Origin: Limanda limanda
Lineage: Eukaryota > Chordata > Actinopteri > Pleuronectiformes > Pleuronectidae
Reading direction: 5' to 3'
NCBI RefSeq assembly: GCF_963576545.1
Contig: NW_026870457.1
Coordinates: forward strand, 124,001-188,000
DNA length: 64,000 nucleotides
Shown: positions 35,765-48,197 of the stretch, piece after piece
Position numbering within the stretch: the stretch's first letter is position 1
Layout: every line of letters begins with the position of its first letter
Made by a program: the position numbers and the translations under genes
Notes under the pieces: model-generated
What the model was told of the DNA's origin: nothing
Databases searched by the model: none
What the model saw: only the letters and a program-made list of their open reading frames with translations

Positions 35765-38700
35765 TTTTTTGTGAAGGTCGGAGAGACTTGGAAAGTGGTT
35801 GCATCTGGACTAATTTGGGTCCTGCGGATCGATTGGTACCATCCCCGAGCTTGTACGACCTTCGGAAGAGGTCGACCGACGAAATTCCCCCAAATCTGAG
35901 GAGATATTCTTGAATAACTTTTTTTGTGAAGGTCGGAGAGACTTGCAAGTAGGCTCTACCCCCACTAAATGGGGTTGCGCGCATCGATCGGTACCATCCT
36001 TGAGCTTCTCCGACTTTCGGAAGGGTTAGGGTTAGGGTTAGGGATGAAAGCACATAGGAGAAAGAGATATTCTTGAATAACGTTTTTTGTGAAGGTCGGA
36101 GAGACTTGGAAAGTGGTTGCATCTGGACTAATTTGGGTCCTGCGGATCGATTGGTACCATCCCCGAGCTTGTACGACCTTCGGAAGAGGTCGACCGACGA
36201 AATTCCCCCAAATCTGAGGAGATATTCTTGAATAACTTTTTTTGTGAAGGTCGGAGAGACTTGCAAGTAGGCTCTACCCCCACTAAATGGGGTTGCGCGC
36301 ATCGATCGGTACCATCCTTGAGCTTCTCCGACTTTCGGAAGGGTTAGGGTTAGGGTTAGGGATGAAAGCACATAGGAGAAAGAGATATTCTTGAATAACT
36401 TTTTTTGTGAAGGTCGGAGAGACTTGCAAGTAGGCTCTACCCCCACTAAATGGGGTAGCGCGCATCGATCGGTACCATCCTTGAGCTTCTCCGACTTTCG
36501 GAAGGGTTAGGGTTAGGGTTAGGGATGAAAGCACATAGGAGAAAGAGATATTCTTGAATAACTTTTTTTGTGAAGGTCGGAGAGACTTGGAAAGTGGTTG
36601 CATCTGGACTAATTTGGGTCCTGCGGATCGATTGGTACCATCCCCGAGCTTGTACGACCTTCGGAAGAGGTCGACCGACGAAATTCCCCCAAATCTGAGG
36701 AGATATTCTTGAATAACTTTTTTTGTGAAGGTCGGAGAGACTTGCAAGTAGGCTCTACCCCCACTAAATGGGGTAGCGCGCATCGATCGGTACCATCCTT
36801 GAGCTTCTCCGACTTTCGGAAGGGTTAGGGTTAGGGTTAGGGATGAAAGCACATGGGAGAAAGAGATATTCTTGAATAACTTTTTTTGTGAAGGTCGGAG
36901 AGACTTGCAAGTAGGCTCTACCCCCACTAAATGGGGTAGCGCACATCGATCGATACCATCCTTGAGCTTCTCCGACTTTCGGAAGGGTTAGGGTTAGGGT
37001 TAGGGATGAAAGCACATAGGAGAAAGAGATATTCTTGAATAACGTTTTTTGTGAAGGTCGGAGAGACTTGGAAAGTGGTTGCATCTGGACTAATTTGGGT
37101 CCTGCGGATCGATTGGTACCATCCCCGAGCTTGTACGACCTTCGGAAGAGGTCGACCGACGAAATTCCCCCAAATCTGAGGAGATATTCTTGAATAACTT
37201 TTTTTGTGAAGGTCGGAGAGACTTGCAAGTAGGCTCTACCCCCACTAAATGGGGTTGCGCGCATCGATCGGTACCATCCTTGAGCTTCTCCGACTTTCGG
37301 AAGGGTTAGGGTTAGGGTTAGGGATGAAAGCACATAGGAGAAAGAGATATTCTTGAATAACTTTTTTTGTGAAGGTCGGAGAGACTTGCAAGTAGGCTCT
37401 ACCCCCACTAAATGGGGTAGCGCGCATCGATCGGTACCATCCTTGAGCTTCTCCGACTTTCGGAAGGGTTAGGGTTAGGGTTAGGGATGAAAGCACATAG
37501 GAGAAAGAGATATTCTTGAATAACTTTTTTTGTGAAGGTCGGAGAGACTTGGAAAGTGGTTGCATCTGGACTAATTTGGGTCCTGCGGATCGATTGGTAC
37601 CATCCCCGAGCTTGTACGACCTTCGGAAGAGGTCGACCGACGAAATTCCCCCAAATCTGAGGAGATATTCTTGAATAACTTTTTTTGTGAAGGTCGGAGA
37701 GACTTGCAAGTAGGCTCTACCCCCACTAAATGGGGTTGCGCGCATCGATCGGTACCATCCTTGAGCTTCTCCGACTTTCGGAAGGGTTAGGGTTAGGGTT
37801 AGGGATGAAAGCACATAGGAGAAAGAGATATTCTTGAATAACGTTTTTTGTGAAGGTCGGAGAGACTTGGAAAGTGGTTGCATCTGGACTAATTTGGGTC
37901 CTGCAGATCGATTGGTACCATCCCCGAGCTTGTACGACCTTCGGAAGAGGTCGACCGACGAAATTCCCCCAAATCTGAGGAGATATTCTTGAATAACTTT
38001 TTTTGTGAAGGTCGGAGAGACTTGCAAGTAGGCTCTACCCCCACTAAATGGGGTTGCGCGCATCGATCGGTACCATCCTTGAGCTTCTCCGACTTTCGGA
38101 AGGGTTAGGGTTAGGGTTAGGGATGAAAGCACATAGGAGAAAGAGATATTCTTGAATAACTTTTTTTGTGAAGGTCGGAGAGACTTGCAAGTAGGCTTTA
38201 CCCCCACTAAATGGGGTAGCGCGCATCGATCGGTACCATCCTTGAGCTTCTCCGACTTTCGGAAGGGTTAGGGTTAGGGTTAGGGATGAAAGCACATAGG
38301 AGAAAGAGATATTCTTGAATAACTTTTTTTGTGAAGGTCGGAGAGACTTGGAAAGTGGTTGCATCTGGACTAATTTGGGTCCTGCGGATCGATTGGTACC
38401 ATCCCCGAGCTTGTACGACCTTCGGAAGAGGTCGACCGACGAAATTCCCCCAAATCTGAGGAGATATTCTTGAATAACTTTTTTTGTGAAGGTCGGAGAG
38501 ACTTGCAAGTAGGCTCTACCCCCACTAAATGGGGTTGCGCGCATCGATCGGTACCATCCTTGAGCTTCTCCGACTTTCGGAAGGGTTAGGGTTAGGGTTA
38601 GGGATGAAAGCACATAGGAGAAAGAGATATTCTTGAATAACTTTTTTTGTGAAGGTCGGAGAGACTTGGAAAGTGGTTGCATCTGGACTAATTTGGGTCC

Positions 38701-41520
38701 TGCGGATCGATTGGTACCATCTCCGAGCTTGTACGACCTTCGGAAGAGGTCGACCGACGAAATTCCCCCAAATCTGAGGAGATATTCTTGAATAACTTTT
38801 TTTGTGAAGGTCGGAGAGACTTGCAAGTAGGCTCTACCCCCACTAAATGGGGTAGCGCGCATCGATCGGTACCATCCTTGAGCTTCTCCGACTTTCGGAA
38901 GGGTTAGGGTTAGGGTTAGGGATGAAAGCACATAGGAGAAAGAGATATTCTTGAATAACTTTTTTTGTGAAGGTCGGAGAGACTTGGAAAGTGGTTGCAT
39001 CTGGACTAATTTGGGTCCTGCAGATCGATTGGTACCATCCCCGAGCTTGTACGACCTTCGGAAGAGGTCGACCGACGAAATTCCCCCAAATCTGAGGAGA
39101 TATTCTTGAATAACTTTTTTTGTGAAGGTCGGAGAGACTTGCAAGTAGGCTCTACCCCCACTAAATGGGGTAGCGCGCATCGATCGGTACCATCCTTGAG
39201 CTTCTCCGACTTTCGGAAGGGTTAGGGTTAGGGTTAGGGATGAAAGCACATAGGAGAAAGAGATATTCTTGAATAACTTTTTTTGTGAAGGTCGGAGAGA
39301 CTTGCAAGTAGGCTCTACCCCCACTAAATGGGGTAGCGCGCATCGATCGGTACCATCCTTGAGCTTCTCCGACTTTCGGAAGGGTTAGGGTTAGGGTTAG
39401 GGATGAAAGCACATAGGAGAAAGAGATATTCTTGAATAACTTTTTTTGTGAAGGTCGGAGAGACTTGGAAAGTGGTTGCATCTGGACTAATTTGGGTCCT
39501 GCAGATCGATTGGTACCATCCCCGAGCTTGTACGACCTTCGGAAGAGGTCGACCGACGAAATTCCCCCAAATCTGAGGAGATATTCTTGAATAACTTTTT
39601 TTGTGAAGGTCGGAGAGACTTGCAAGTAGGCTCTACCCCCACTAAATGGGGTTGCGCGCATCGATCGGTACCATCCTTGAGCTTCTCCGACTTTCGGAAG
39701 GGTTAGGGTTAGGGTTAGGGATGAAAGCACATAGGAGAAAGAGATATTCTTGAATAACTTTTTTTGTGAAGGTCGGAGAGACTTGGAAAGTGGTTGCATC
39801 TGGACTAATTTGGGTCCTGCGGATCGATTGGTACAATCCCCGAGCTTGTACGACCTTCGGAAGAGGTCGACCGACGAAATTCCCCCAAATCTGAGGAGAT
39901 ATTCTTGAATAACTTTTTTTGTGAAGGTTGGAGAGACTTGCAAGTAGGCTCTACCCCCACTAAATGGGGTAGCGCGCATCGATCGGTACCATCCTTGAGC
40001 TTCTCCGACTTTCGGAAGGGTAAGGGTTAGGGTTAGGGATGAAAGCACATAGGAGAAAGAGATATTCTTGAATAACTTTTTTTGTGAAGGTCGGAGAGAC
40101 TTGGAAAGTGGTTGCATCTGGACTAATTTGGGTCCTGCAGATCGATTGGTACCATCCCCGAGCTTGTACGACCTTCGGAAGAGGTCGACCGACGAAATTC
40201 CCCCAAATCTGAGGAGATATTCTTGAATAACTTTTTTTGTGAAGGTCGGAGAGACTTGCAAGTAGGCTCTACCCCCACTAAATGGGGTAGCGCGCATCGA
40301 TCGGTACCATCCTTGAGCTTCTCCGACTTTCGGAAGGGTTAGGGTTAGGGTTAGGGATGAAAGCACATAGGAGAAAGAGATATTCTTGAATAACTTTTTT
40401 TGTGAAGGTCGGAGAGACTTGCAAGTAGGCTCTACCCCCACTAAATGGGGTAGCGCGCATCGATCGGTACCATCCTTGAGCTTCTCCGACTTTCGGAAGG
40501 GTTAGGGTTAGGGTTAGGGATGAAAGCACATAGGAGAAAGAGATATTCTTGAATAACTTTTTTTGTGAAGGTCGGAGAGACTTGGAAAGTGGTTGCATCT
40601 GGACTAATTTGGGTCCTGCGGATCGATTGGTACCATCCCCGAGCTTGTACGACCTTCGGAAGAGGTCGACCGACGAAATTCCCCCAAATCTGAGGAGATA
40701 TTCTTGAATAACTTTTTTTGTGAAGGTCGGAGAGACTTGCAAGTAGGCTCTACCCCCACTAAATGGGGTAGCGCGCATCGATCGGTACCATCCTTGAGCT
40801 TCTCCGACTTTCGGAAGGGTTAGGGTTAGGGTTAGGGATGAAAGCACATGGGAGAAAGAGATATTCTTGAATAACTTTTTTTGTGAAGGTCGGAGAGACT
40901 TGCAAGTAGGCTCTACCCCCACTAAATGGGGTAGCGCGCATCGATCGGTACCATCCTTGAGCTTCTCCGACTTTCGGAAGGGTTAGGGTTAGGGTTAGGG
41001 ATGAAAGCACATAGGAGAAAGAGATATTCTTGAATAACGTTTTTTGTGAAGGTCGGAGAGACTTGGAAAGTGGTTGCATCTGGACTAATTTGGGTCCTGC
41101 GGATCGATTGGTACCATCCCCGAGCTTGTACGACCTTCGGAAGAGGTCGACCGACGAAATTCCCCCAAATCTGAGGAGATATTCTTGAATAACTTTTTTT
41201 GTGAAGGTCGGAGAGACTTGCAAGTAGGCTCTACCCCCACTAAATGGGGTAGCGCGCATCGATCGGTACCATCCTTGAGCTTCTCCGACTTTCGGAAGGG
41301 TTAGGGTTAGGGTTAGGGATGAAAGCACATGGGAGAAAGAGATATTCTTGAATAACTTTTTTTGTGAAGGTCGGAGAGACTTGCAAGTAGGCTCTACCCC
41401 CACTAAATGGGGTAGCGCGCATCGATCGGTACCATCCTTGAGCTTCTCCGACTTTCGGAAGGGTTAGGGTTAGGGTTAGGGATGAAAGCACATAGGAGAA
41501 AGAGATATTCTTGAATAACG
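35765..41520 (+). repeat. 5,756-bp nested duplication, copy 3
   Basis: This is the counterpart of 22329-28084 in the second 13,436-bp unit. It carries GCACATCGATCGATACC at 36943/36954, GGGTAAGGG at 40022 and the private GGCTTTACC at 38198. Confidence 0.8.
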
Positions 41521-44500
41521 TTTTTTGTGAAGGTCGGAGAGACTTGGAAAGTGGTTGCATCTGGACTAATTTGGGTCCTGCGGATCGATTGGTACCATCC
41601 CCGAGCTTGTACGACCTTCGGAAGAGGTCGACCGACGAAATTCCCCCAAATCTGAGGAGATATTCTTGAATAACTTTTTTTGTGAAGGTCGGAGAGACTT
41701 GCAAGTAGGCTCTACCCCCACTAAATGGGGTTGCGCGCATCGATCGGTACCATCCTTGAGCTTCTCCGACTTTCGGAAGGGTTAGGGTTAGGGTTAGGGA
41801 TGAAAGCACATAGGAGAAAGAGATATTCTTGAATAACGTTTTTTGTGAAGGTCGGAGAGACTTGGAAAGTGGTTGCATCTGGACTAATTTGGGTCCTGCG
41901 GATCGATTGGTACCATCCCCGAGCTTGTACGACCTTCGGAAGAGGTCGACCGACGAAATTCCCCCAAATCTGAGGAGATATTCTTGAATAACTTTTTTTG
42001 TGAAGGTCGGAGAGACTTGCAAGTAGGCTCTACCCCCACTAAATGGGGTTGCGCGCATCGATCGGTACCATCCTTGAGCTTCTCCGACTTTCGGAAGGGT
42101 TAGGGTTAGGGTTAGGGATGAAAGCACATAGGAGAAAGAGATATTCTTGAATAACTTTTTTTGTGAAGGTCGGAGAGACTTGCAAGTAGGCTCTACCCCC
42201 ACTAAATGGGGTAGCGCGCATCGATCGGTACCATCCTTGAGCTTCTCCGACTTTCGGAAGGGTTAGGGTTAGGGTTAGGGATGAAAGCACATAGGAGAAA
42301 GAGATATTCTTGAATAACTTTTTTTGTGAAGGTCGGAGAGACTTGGAAAGTGGTTGCATCTGGACTAATTTGGGTCCTGCGGATCGATTGGTACCATCCC
42401 CGAGCTTGTACGACCTTCGGAAGAGGTCGACCGACGAAATTCCCCCAAATCTGAGGAGATATTCTTGAATAACTTTTTTTGTGAAGGTCGGAGAGACTTG
42501 CAAGTAGGCTCTACCCCCACTAAATGGGGTAGCGCGCATCGATCGGTACCATCCTTGAGCTTCTCCGACTTTCGGAAGGGTTAGGGTTAGGGTTAGGGAT
42601 GAAAGCACATGGGAGAAAGAGATATTCTTGAATAACTTTTTTTGTGAAGGTCGGAGAGACTTGCAAGTAGGCTCTACCCCCACTAAATGGGGTAGCGCAC
42701 ATCGATCGATACCATCCTTGAGCTTCTCCGACTTTCGGAAGGGTTAGGGTTAGGGTTAGGGATGAAAGCACATAGGAGAAAGAGATATTCTTGAATAACG
42801 TTTTTTGTGAAGGTCGGAGAGACTTGGAAAGTGGTTGCATCTGGACTAATTTGGGTCCTGCGGATCGATTGGTACCATCCCCGAGCTTGTACGACCTTCG
42901 GAAGAGGTCGACCGACGAAATTCCCCCAAATCTGAGGAGATATTCTTGAATAACTTTTTTTGTGAAGGTCGGAGAGACTTGCAAGTAGGCTCTACCCCCA
43001 CTAAATGGGGTTGCGCGCATCGATCGGTACCATCCTTGAGCTTCTCCGACTTTCGGAAGGGTTAGGGTTAGGGTTAGGGATGAAAGCACATAGGAGAAAG
43101 AGATATTCTTGAATAACTTTTTTTGTGAAGGTCGGAGAGACTTGCAAGTAGGCTCTACCCCCACTAAATGGGGTAGCGCGCATCGATCGGTACCATCCTT
43201 GAGCTTCTCCGACTTTCGGAAGGGTTAGGGTTAGGGTTAGGGATGAAAGCACATAGGAGAAAGAGATATTCTTGAATAACTTTTTTTGTGAAGGTCGGAG
43301 AGACTTGGAAAGTGGTTGCATCTGGACTAATTTGGGTCCTGCGGATCGATTGGTACCATCCCCGAGCTTGTACGACCTTTGGAAGAGGTCGACCGACGAA
43401 ATTCCCCCAAATCTGAGGAGATATTCTTGAATAACTTTTTTTGTGAAGGTCGGAGAGACTTGCAAGTAGGCTCTACCCCCACTAAATGGGGTTGCGCGCA
43501 TCGATCGGTACCATCCTTGAGCTTCTCCGACTTTCGGAAGGGTTAGGGTTAGGGTTAGGGATGAAAGCACATAGGAGAAAGAGATATTCTTGAATAACGT
43601 TTTTTGTGAAGGTCGGAGAGACTTGGAAAGTGGTTGCATCTGGACTAATTTGGGTCCTGCAGATCGATTGGTACCATCCCCGAGCTTGTACGACCTTCGG
43701 AAGAGGTCGACCGACGAAATTCCCCCAAATCTGAGGAGATATTCTTGAATAACTTTTTTTGTGAAGGTCGGAGAGACTTGCAAGTAGGCTCTACCCCCAC
43801 TAAATGGGGTTGCGCGCATCGATCGGTACCATCCTTGAGCTTCTCCGACTTTCGGAAGGGTTAGGGTTAGGGTTAGGGATGAAAGCACATAGGAGAAAGA
43901 GATATTCTTGAATAACTTTTTTTGTGAAGGTCGGAGAGACTTGCAAGTAGGCTCTACCCCCACTAAATGGGGTAGCGCGCATCGATCGGTACCATCCTTG
44001 AGCTTCTCCGACTTTCGGAAGGGTTAGGGTTAGGGTTAGGGATGAAAGCACATAGGAGAAAGAGATATTCTTGAATAACTTTTTTTGTGAAGGTCGGAGA
44101 GACTTGGAAAGTGGTTGCATCTGGACTAATTTGGGTCCTGCGGATCGATTGGTACCATCCCCGAGCTTGTACGACCTTCGGAAGAGGTCGACCGACGAAA
44201 TTCCCCCAAATCTGAGGAGATATTCTTGAATAACTTTTTTTGTGAAGGTCGGAGAGACTTGCAAGTAGGCTCTACCCCCACTAAATGGGGTTGCGCGCAT
44301 CGATCGGTACCATCCTTGAGCTTCTCCGACTTTCGGAAGGGTTAGGGTTAGGGTTAGGGATGAAAGCACATAGGAGAAAGAGATATTCTTGAATAACTTT
44401 TTTTGTGAAGGTCGGAGAGACTTGGAAAGTGGTTGCATCTGGACTAATTTGGGTCCTGCGGATCGATTGGTACCATCTCCGAGCTTGTACGACCTTCGGA

Positions 44501-47500
44501 AGAGGTCGACCGACGAAATTCCCCCAAATCTGAGGAGATATTCTTGAATAACTTTTTTTGTGAAGGTCGGAGAGACTTGCAAGTAGGCTCTACCCCCACT
44601 AAATGGGGTAGCGCGCATCGATCGGTACCATCCTTGAGCTTCTCCGACTTTCGGAAGGGTTAGGGTTAGGGTTAGGGATGAAAGCACATAGGAGAAAGAG
44701 ATATTCTTGAATAACTTTTTTTGTGAAGGTCGGAGAGACTTGGAAAGTGGTTGCATCTGGACTAATTTGGGTCCTGCAGATCGATTGGTACCATCCCCGA
44801 GCTTGTACGACCTTCGGAAGAGGTCGACCGACGAAATTCCCCCAAATCTGAGGAGATATTCTTGAATAACTTTTTTTGTGAAGGTCGGAGAGACTTGCAA
44901 GTAGGCTCTACCCCCACTAAATGGGGTAGCGCGCATCGATCGGTACCATCCTTGAGCTTCTCCGACTTTCGGAAGGGTTAGGGTTAGGGTTAGGGATGAA
45001 AGCACATAGGAGAAAGAGATATTCTTGAATAACTTTTTTTGTGAAGGTCGGAGAGACTTGCAAGTAGGCTCTACCCCCACTAAATGGGGTAGCGCGCATC
45101 GATCGGTACCATCCTTGAGCTTCTCCGACTTTCGGAAGGGTTAGGGTTAGGGTTAGGGATGAAAGCACATAGGAGAAAGAGATATTCTTGAATAACTTTT
45201 TTTGTGAAGGTCGGAGAGACTTGGAAAGTGGTTGCATCTGGACTAATTTGGGTCCTGCAGATCGATTGGTACCATCCCCGAGCTTGTACGACCTTCGGAA
45301 GAGGTCGACCGACGAAATTCCCCCAAATCTGAGGAGATATTCTTGAATAACTTTTTTTGTGAAGGTCGGAGAGACTTGCAAGTAGGCTCTACCCCCACTA
45401 AATGGGGTTGCGCGCATCGATCGGTACCATCCTTGAGCTTCTCCGACTTTCGGAAGGGTTAGGGTTAGGGTTAGGGATGAAAGCACATAGGAGAAAGAGA
45501 TATTCTTGAATAACTTTTTTTGTGAAGGTCGGAGAGACTTGGAAAGTGGTTGCATCTGGACTAATTTGGGTCCTGCGGATCGATTGGTACAATCCCCGAG
45601 CTTGTACGACCTTCGGAAGAGGTCGACCGACGAAATTCCCCCAAATCTGAGGAGATATTCTTGAATAACTTTTTTTGTGAAGGTTGGAGAGACTTGCAAG
45701 TAGGCTCTACCCCCACTAAATGGGGTAGCGCGCATCGATCGGTACCATCCTTGAGCTTCTCCAACTTTCGGAAGGGTAAGGGTTAGGGTTAGGGATGAAA
45801 GCACATAGGAGAAAGAGATATTCTTGAATAACTTTTTTTGTGAAGGTCGGAGAGACTTGGAAAGTGGTTGCATCTGGACTAATTTGGGTCCTGCAGATCG
45901 ATTGGTACCATCCCCGAGCTTGTACGACCTTCGGAAGAGGTCGACCGACGAAATTCCCCCAAATCTGAGGAGATATTCTTGAATAACTTTTTTTGTGAAG
46001 GTCGGAGAGACTTGCAAGTAGGCTCTACCCCCACTAAATGGGGTAGCGCGCATCGATCGGTACCATCCTTGAGCTTCTCCGACTTTCGGAAGGGTTAGGG
46101 TTAGGGTTAGGGATGAAAGCACATAGGAGAAAGAGATATTCTTGAATAACTTTTTTTGTGAAGGTCGGAGAGACTTGCAAGTAGGCTCTACCCCCACTAA
46201 ATGGGGTAGCGCGCATCGATCGGTACCATCCTTGAGCTTCTCCGACTTTCGTAAGGGTTAGGGTTAGGGTTAGGGATGAAAGCACATAGGAGAAAGAGAT
46301 ATTCTTGAATAACTTTTTTTGTGAAGGTCGGAGAGACTTGGAAAGTGGTTGCATCTGGACTAATTTGGGTCCTGCGGATCGATTGGTACCATCCCCGAGC
46401 TTGTACGACCTTCGGAAGAGGTCGACCGACGAAATTCCCCCAAATCTGAGGAGATATTCTTGAATAACTTTTTTTGTGAAGGTCGGAGAGACTTGCAAGT
46501 AGGCTCTACCCCCACTAAATGGGGTAGCGCGCATCGATCGGTACCATCCTTGAGCTTCTCCGACTTTCGGAAGGGTTAGGGTTAGGGTTAGGGATGAAAG
46601 CACATGGGAGAAAGAGATATTCTTGAATAACTTTTTTTGTGAAGGTCGGAGAGACTTGCAAGTAGGCTCTACCCCCACTAAATGGGGTAGCGCGCATCGA
46701 TCGGTACCATCCTTGAGCTTCTCCGACTTTCGGAAGGGTTAGGGTTAGGGTTAGGGATGAAAGCACATAGGAGAAAGAGATATTCTTGAATAACGTTTTT
46801 TGTGAAGGTCGGAGAGACTTGGAAAGTGGTTGCATCTGGACTAATTTGGGTCCTGCGGATCGATTGGTACCATCCCCGAGCTTGTACGACCTTCGGAAGA
46901 GGTCGACCGACGAAATTCCCCCAAATCTGAGGAGATATTCTTGAATAACTTTTTTTGTGAAGGTCGGAGAGACTTGCAAGTAGGCTCTACCCCCACTAAA
47001 TGGGGTAGCGCGCATCGATCGGTACCATCCTTGAGCTTCTCCGACTTTCGGAAGGGTTAGGGTTAGGGTTAGGGATGAAAGCACATGGGAGAAAGAGATA
47101 TTCTTGAATAACTTTTTTTGTGAAGGTCGGAGAGACTTGCAAGTAGGCTCTACCCCCACTAAATGGGGTAGCGCGCATCGATCGGTACCATCCTTGAGCT
47201 TCTCCGACTTTCGGAAGGGTTAGGGTTAGGGTTAGGGATGAAAGCACATAGGAGAAAGAGATATTCTTGAATAACGTTTTTTGTGAAGGTCGGAGAGACT
47301 TGGAAAGTGGTTGCATCTGGACTAATTTGGGTCCTGCGGATCGATTGGTACCATCCCCGAGCTTGTACGACCTTCGGAAGAGGTCGACCGACGAAATTCC
47401 CCCAAATCTGAGGAGATATTCTTGAATAACTTTTTTTGTGAAGGTCGGAGAGACTTGCAAGTAGGCTCTACCCCCACTAAATGGGGTTGCGCGCATCGAT

Positions 47501-47593
47501 CGGTACCATCCTTGAGCTTCTCCGACTTTCGGAAGGGTTAGGGTTAGGGTTAGGGATGAAAGCACATAGGAGAAAGAGATATTCTTGAATAAC
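41521..47593 (+). repeat. 5,756-bp nested duplication, copy 4
   Basis: This is the counterpart of 28085-34157. It carries GCACATCGATCGATACC at 42699/42710, GGGTAAGGG at 45778 and three of the four private substitutions seen in the second 13,436-bp unit (43380, 45763, 46252). Confidence 0.8.
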
Positions 47594-48197
47594 TTTTTTT
47601 GTGAAGGTCGGAGAGACTTGCAAGTAGGCTCTACCCCCACTAAATGGGGTAGCGCGCATCGATCGGTACCATCCTTGAGCTTCTCCGACTTTCGGAAGGG
47701 TTAGGGTTAGGGTTAGGGATGAAAGCACATAGGAGAAAGAGATATTCTTGAATAACTTTTTTTGTGAAGGTCGGAGAGACTTGGAAAGTGGTTGCATCTG
47801 GACTAATTTGGGTCCTGCAGATCGATTGGTACCATCCCCGAGCTTGTACGACCTTCGGAAGAGGTCGACCGACGAAATTCCCCCAAATCTGAGGAGATAT
47901 TCTTGAATAACTTTTTTTGTGAAGGTCGGAGAGACTTGCAAGTAGGCTCTACCCCCACTAAATGGGGTTGCGCGCATCGATCGGTACCATCCTTGAGCTT
48001 CTCCGACTTTCGGAAGGGTTAGGGTTAGGGTTAGGGATGAAAGCACATAGGAGAAAGAGATATTCTTGAATAACGTTTTTTGTGAAGGTCGGAGAGACTT
48101 GGAAAGTGGTTGCATCTGGACTAATTTGGGTCCTGCGGATCGATTGGTACCATCCCCGAGCTTGTACGACCTTCGGAAGAGGTCGACCGACGAAATA

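Larger units (their letters stand above)
34423..47968 (+). repeat. 13,436-bp tandem duplication, copy 2
   Basis: This copy carries the same order of words as copy 1. Its private substitutions are C-to-T at 38198 and 43380, G-to-A at 45763 (CTCCAACTTTC) and G-to-T at 46252 (TTCGTAAGGG). It ends at 47969, where GGGGTTG replaces GGGGTAG. Confidence 0.85.

Noticed and set aside
45561..45764. 67-codon minus-strand frame
   Set aside because: It arises from the single G-to-A change at 45763 that creates a TTG start. It is not a gene.
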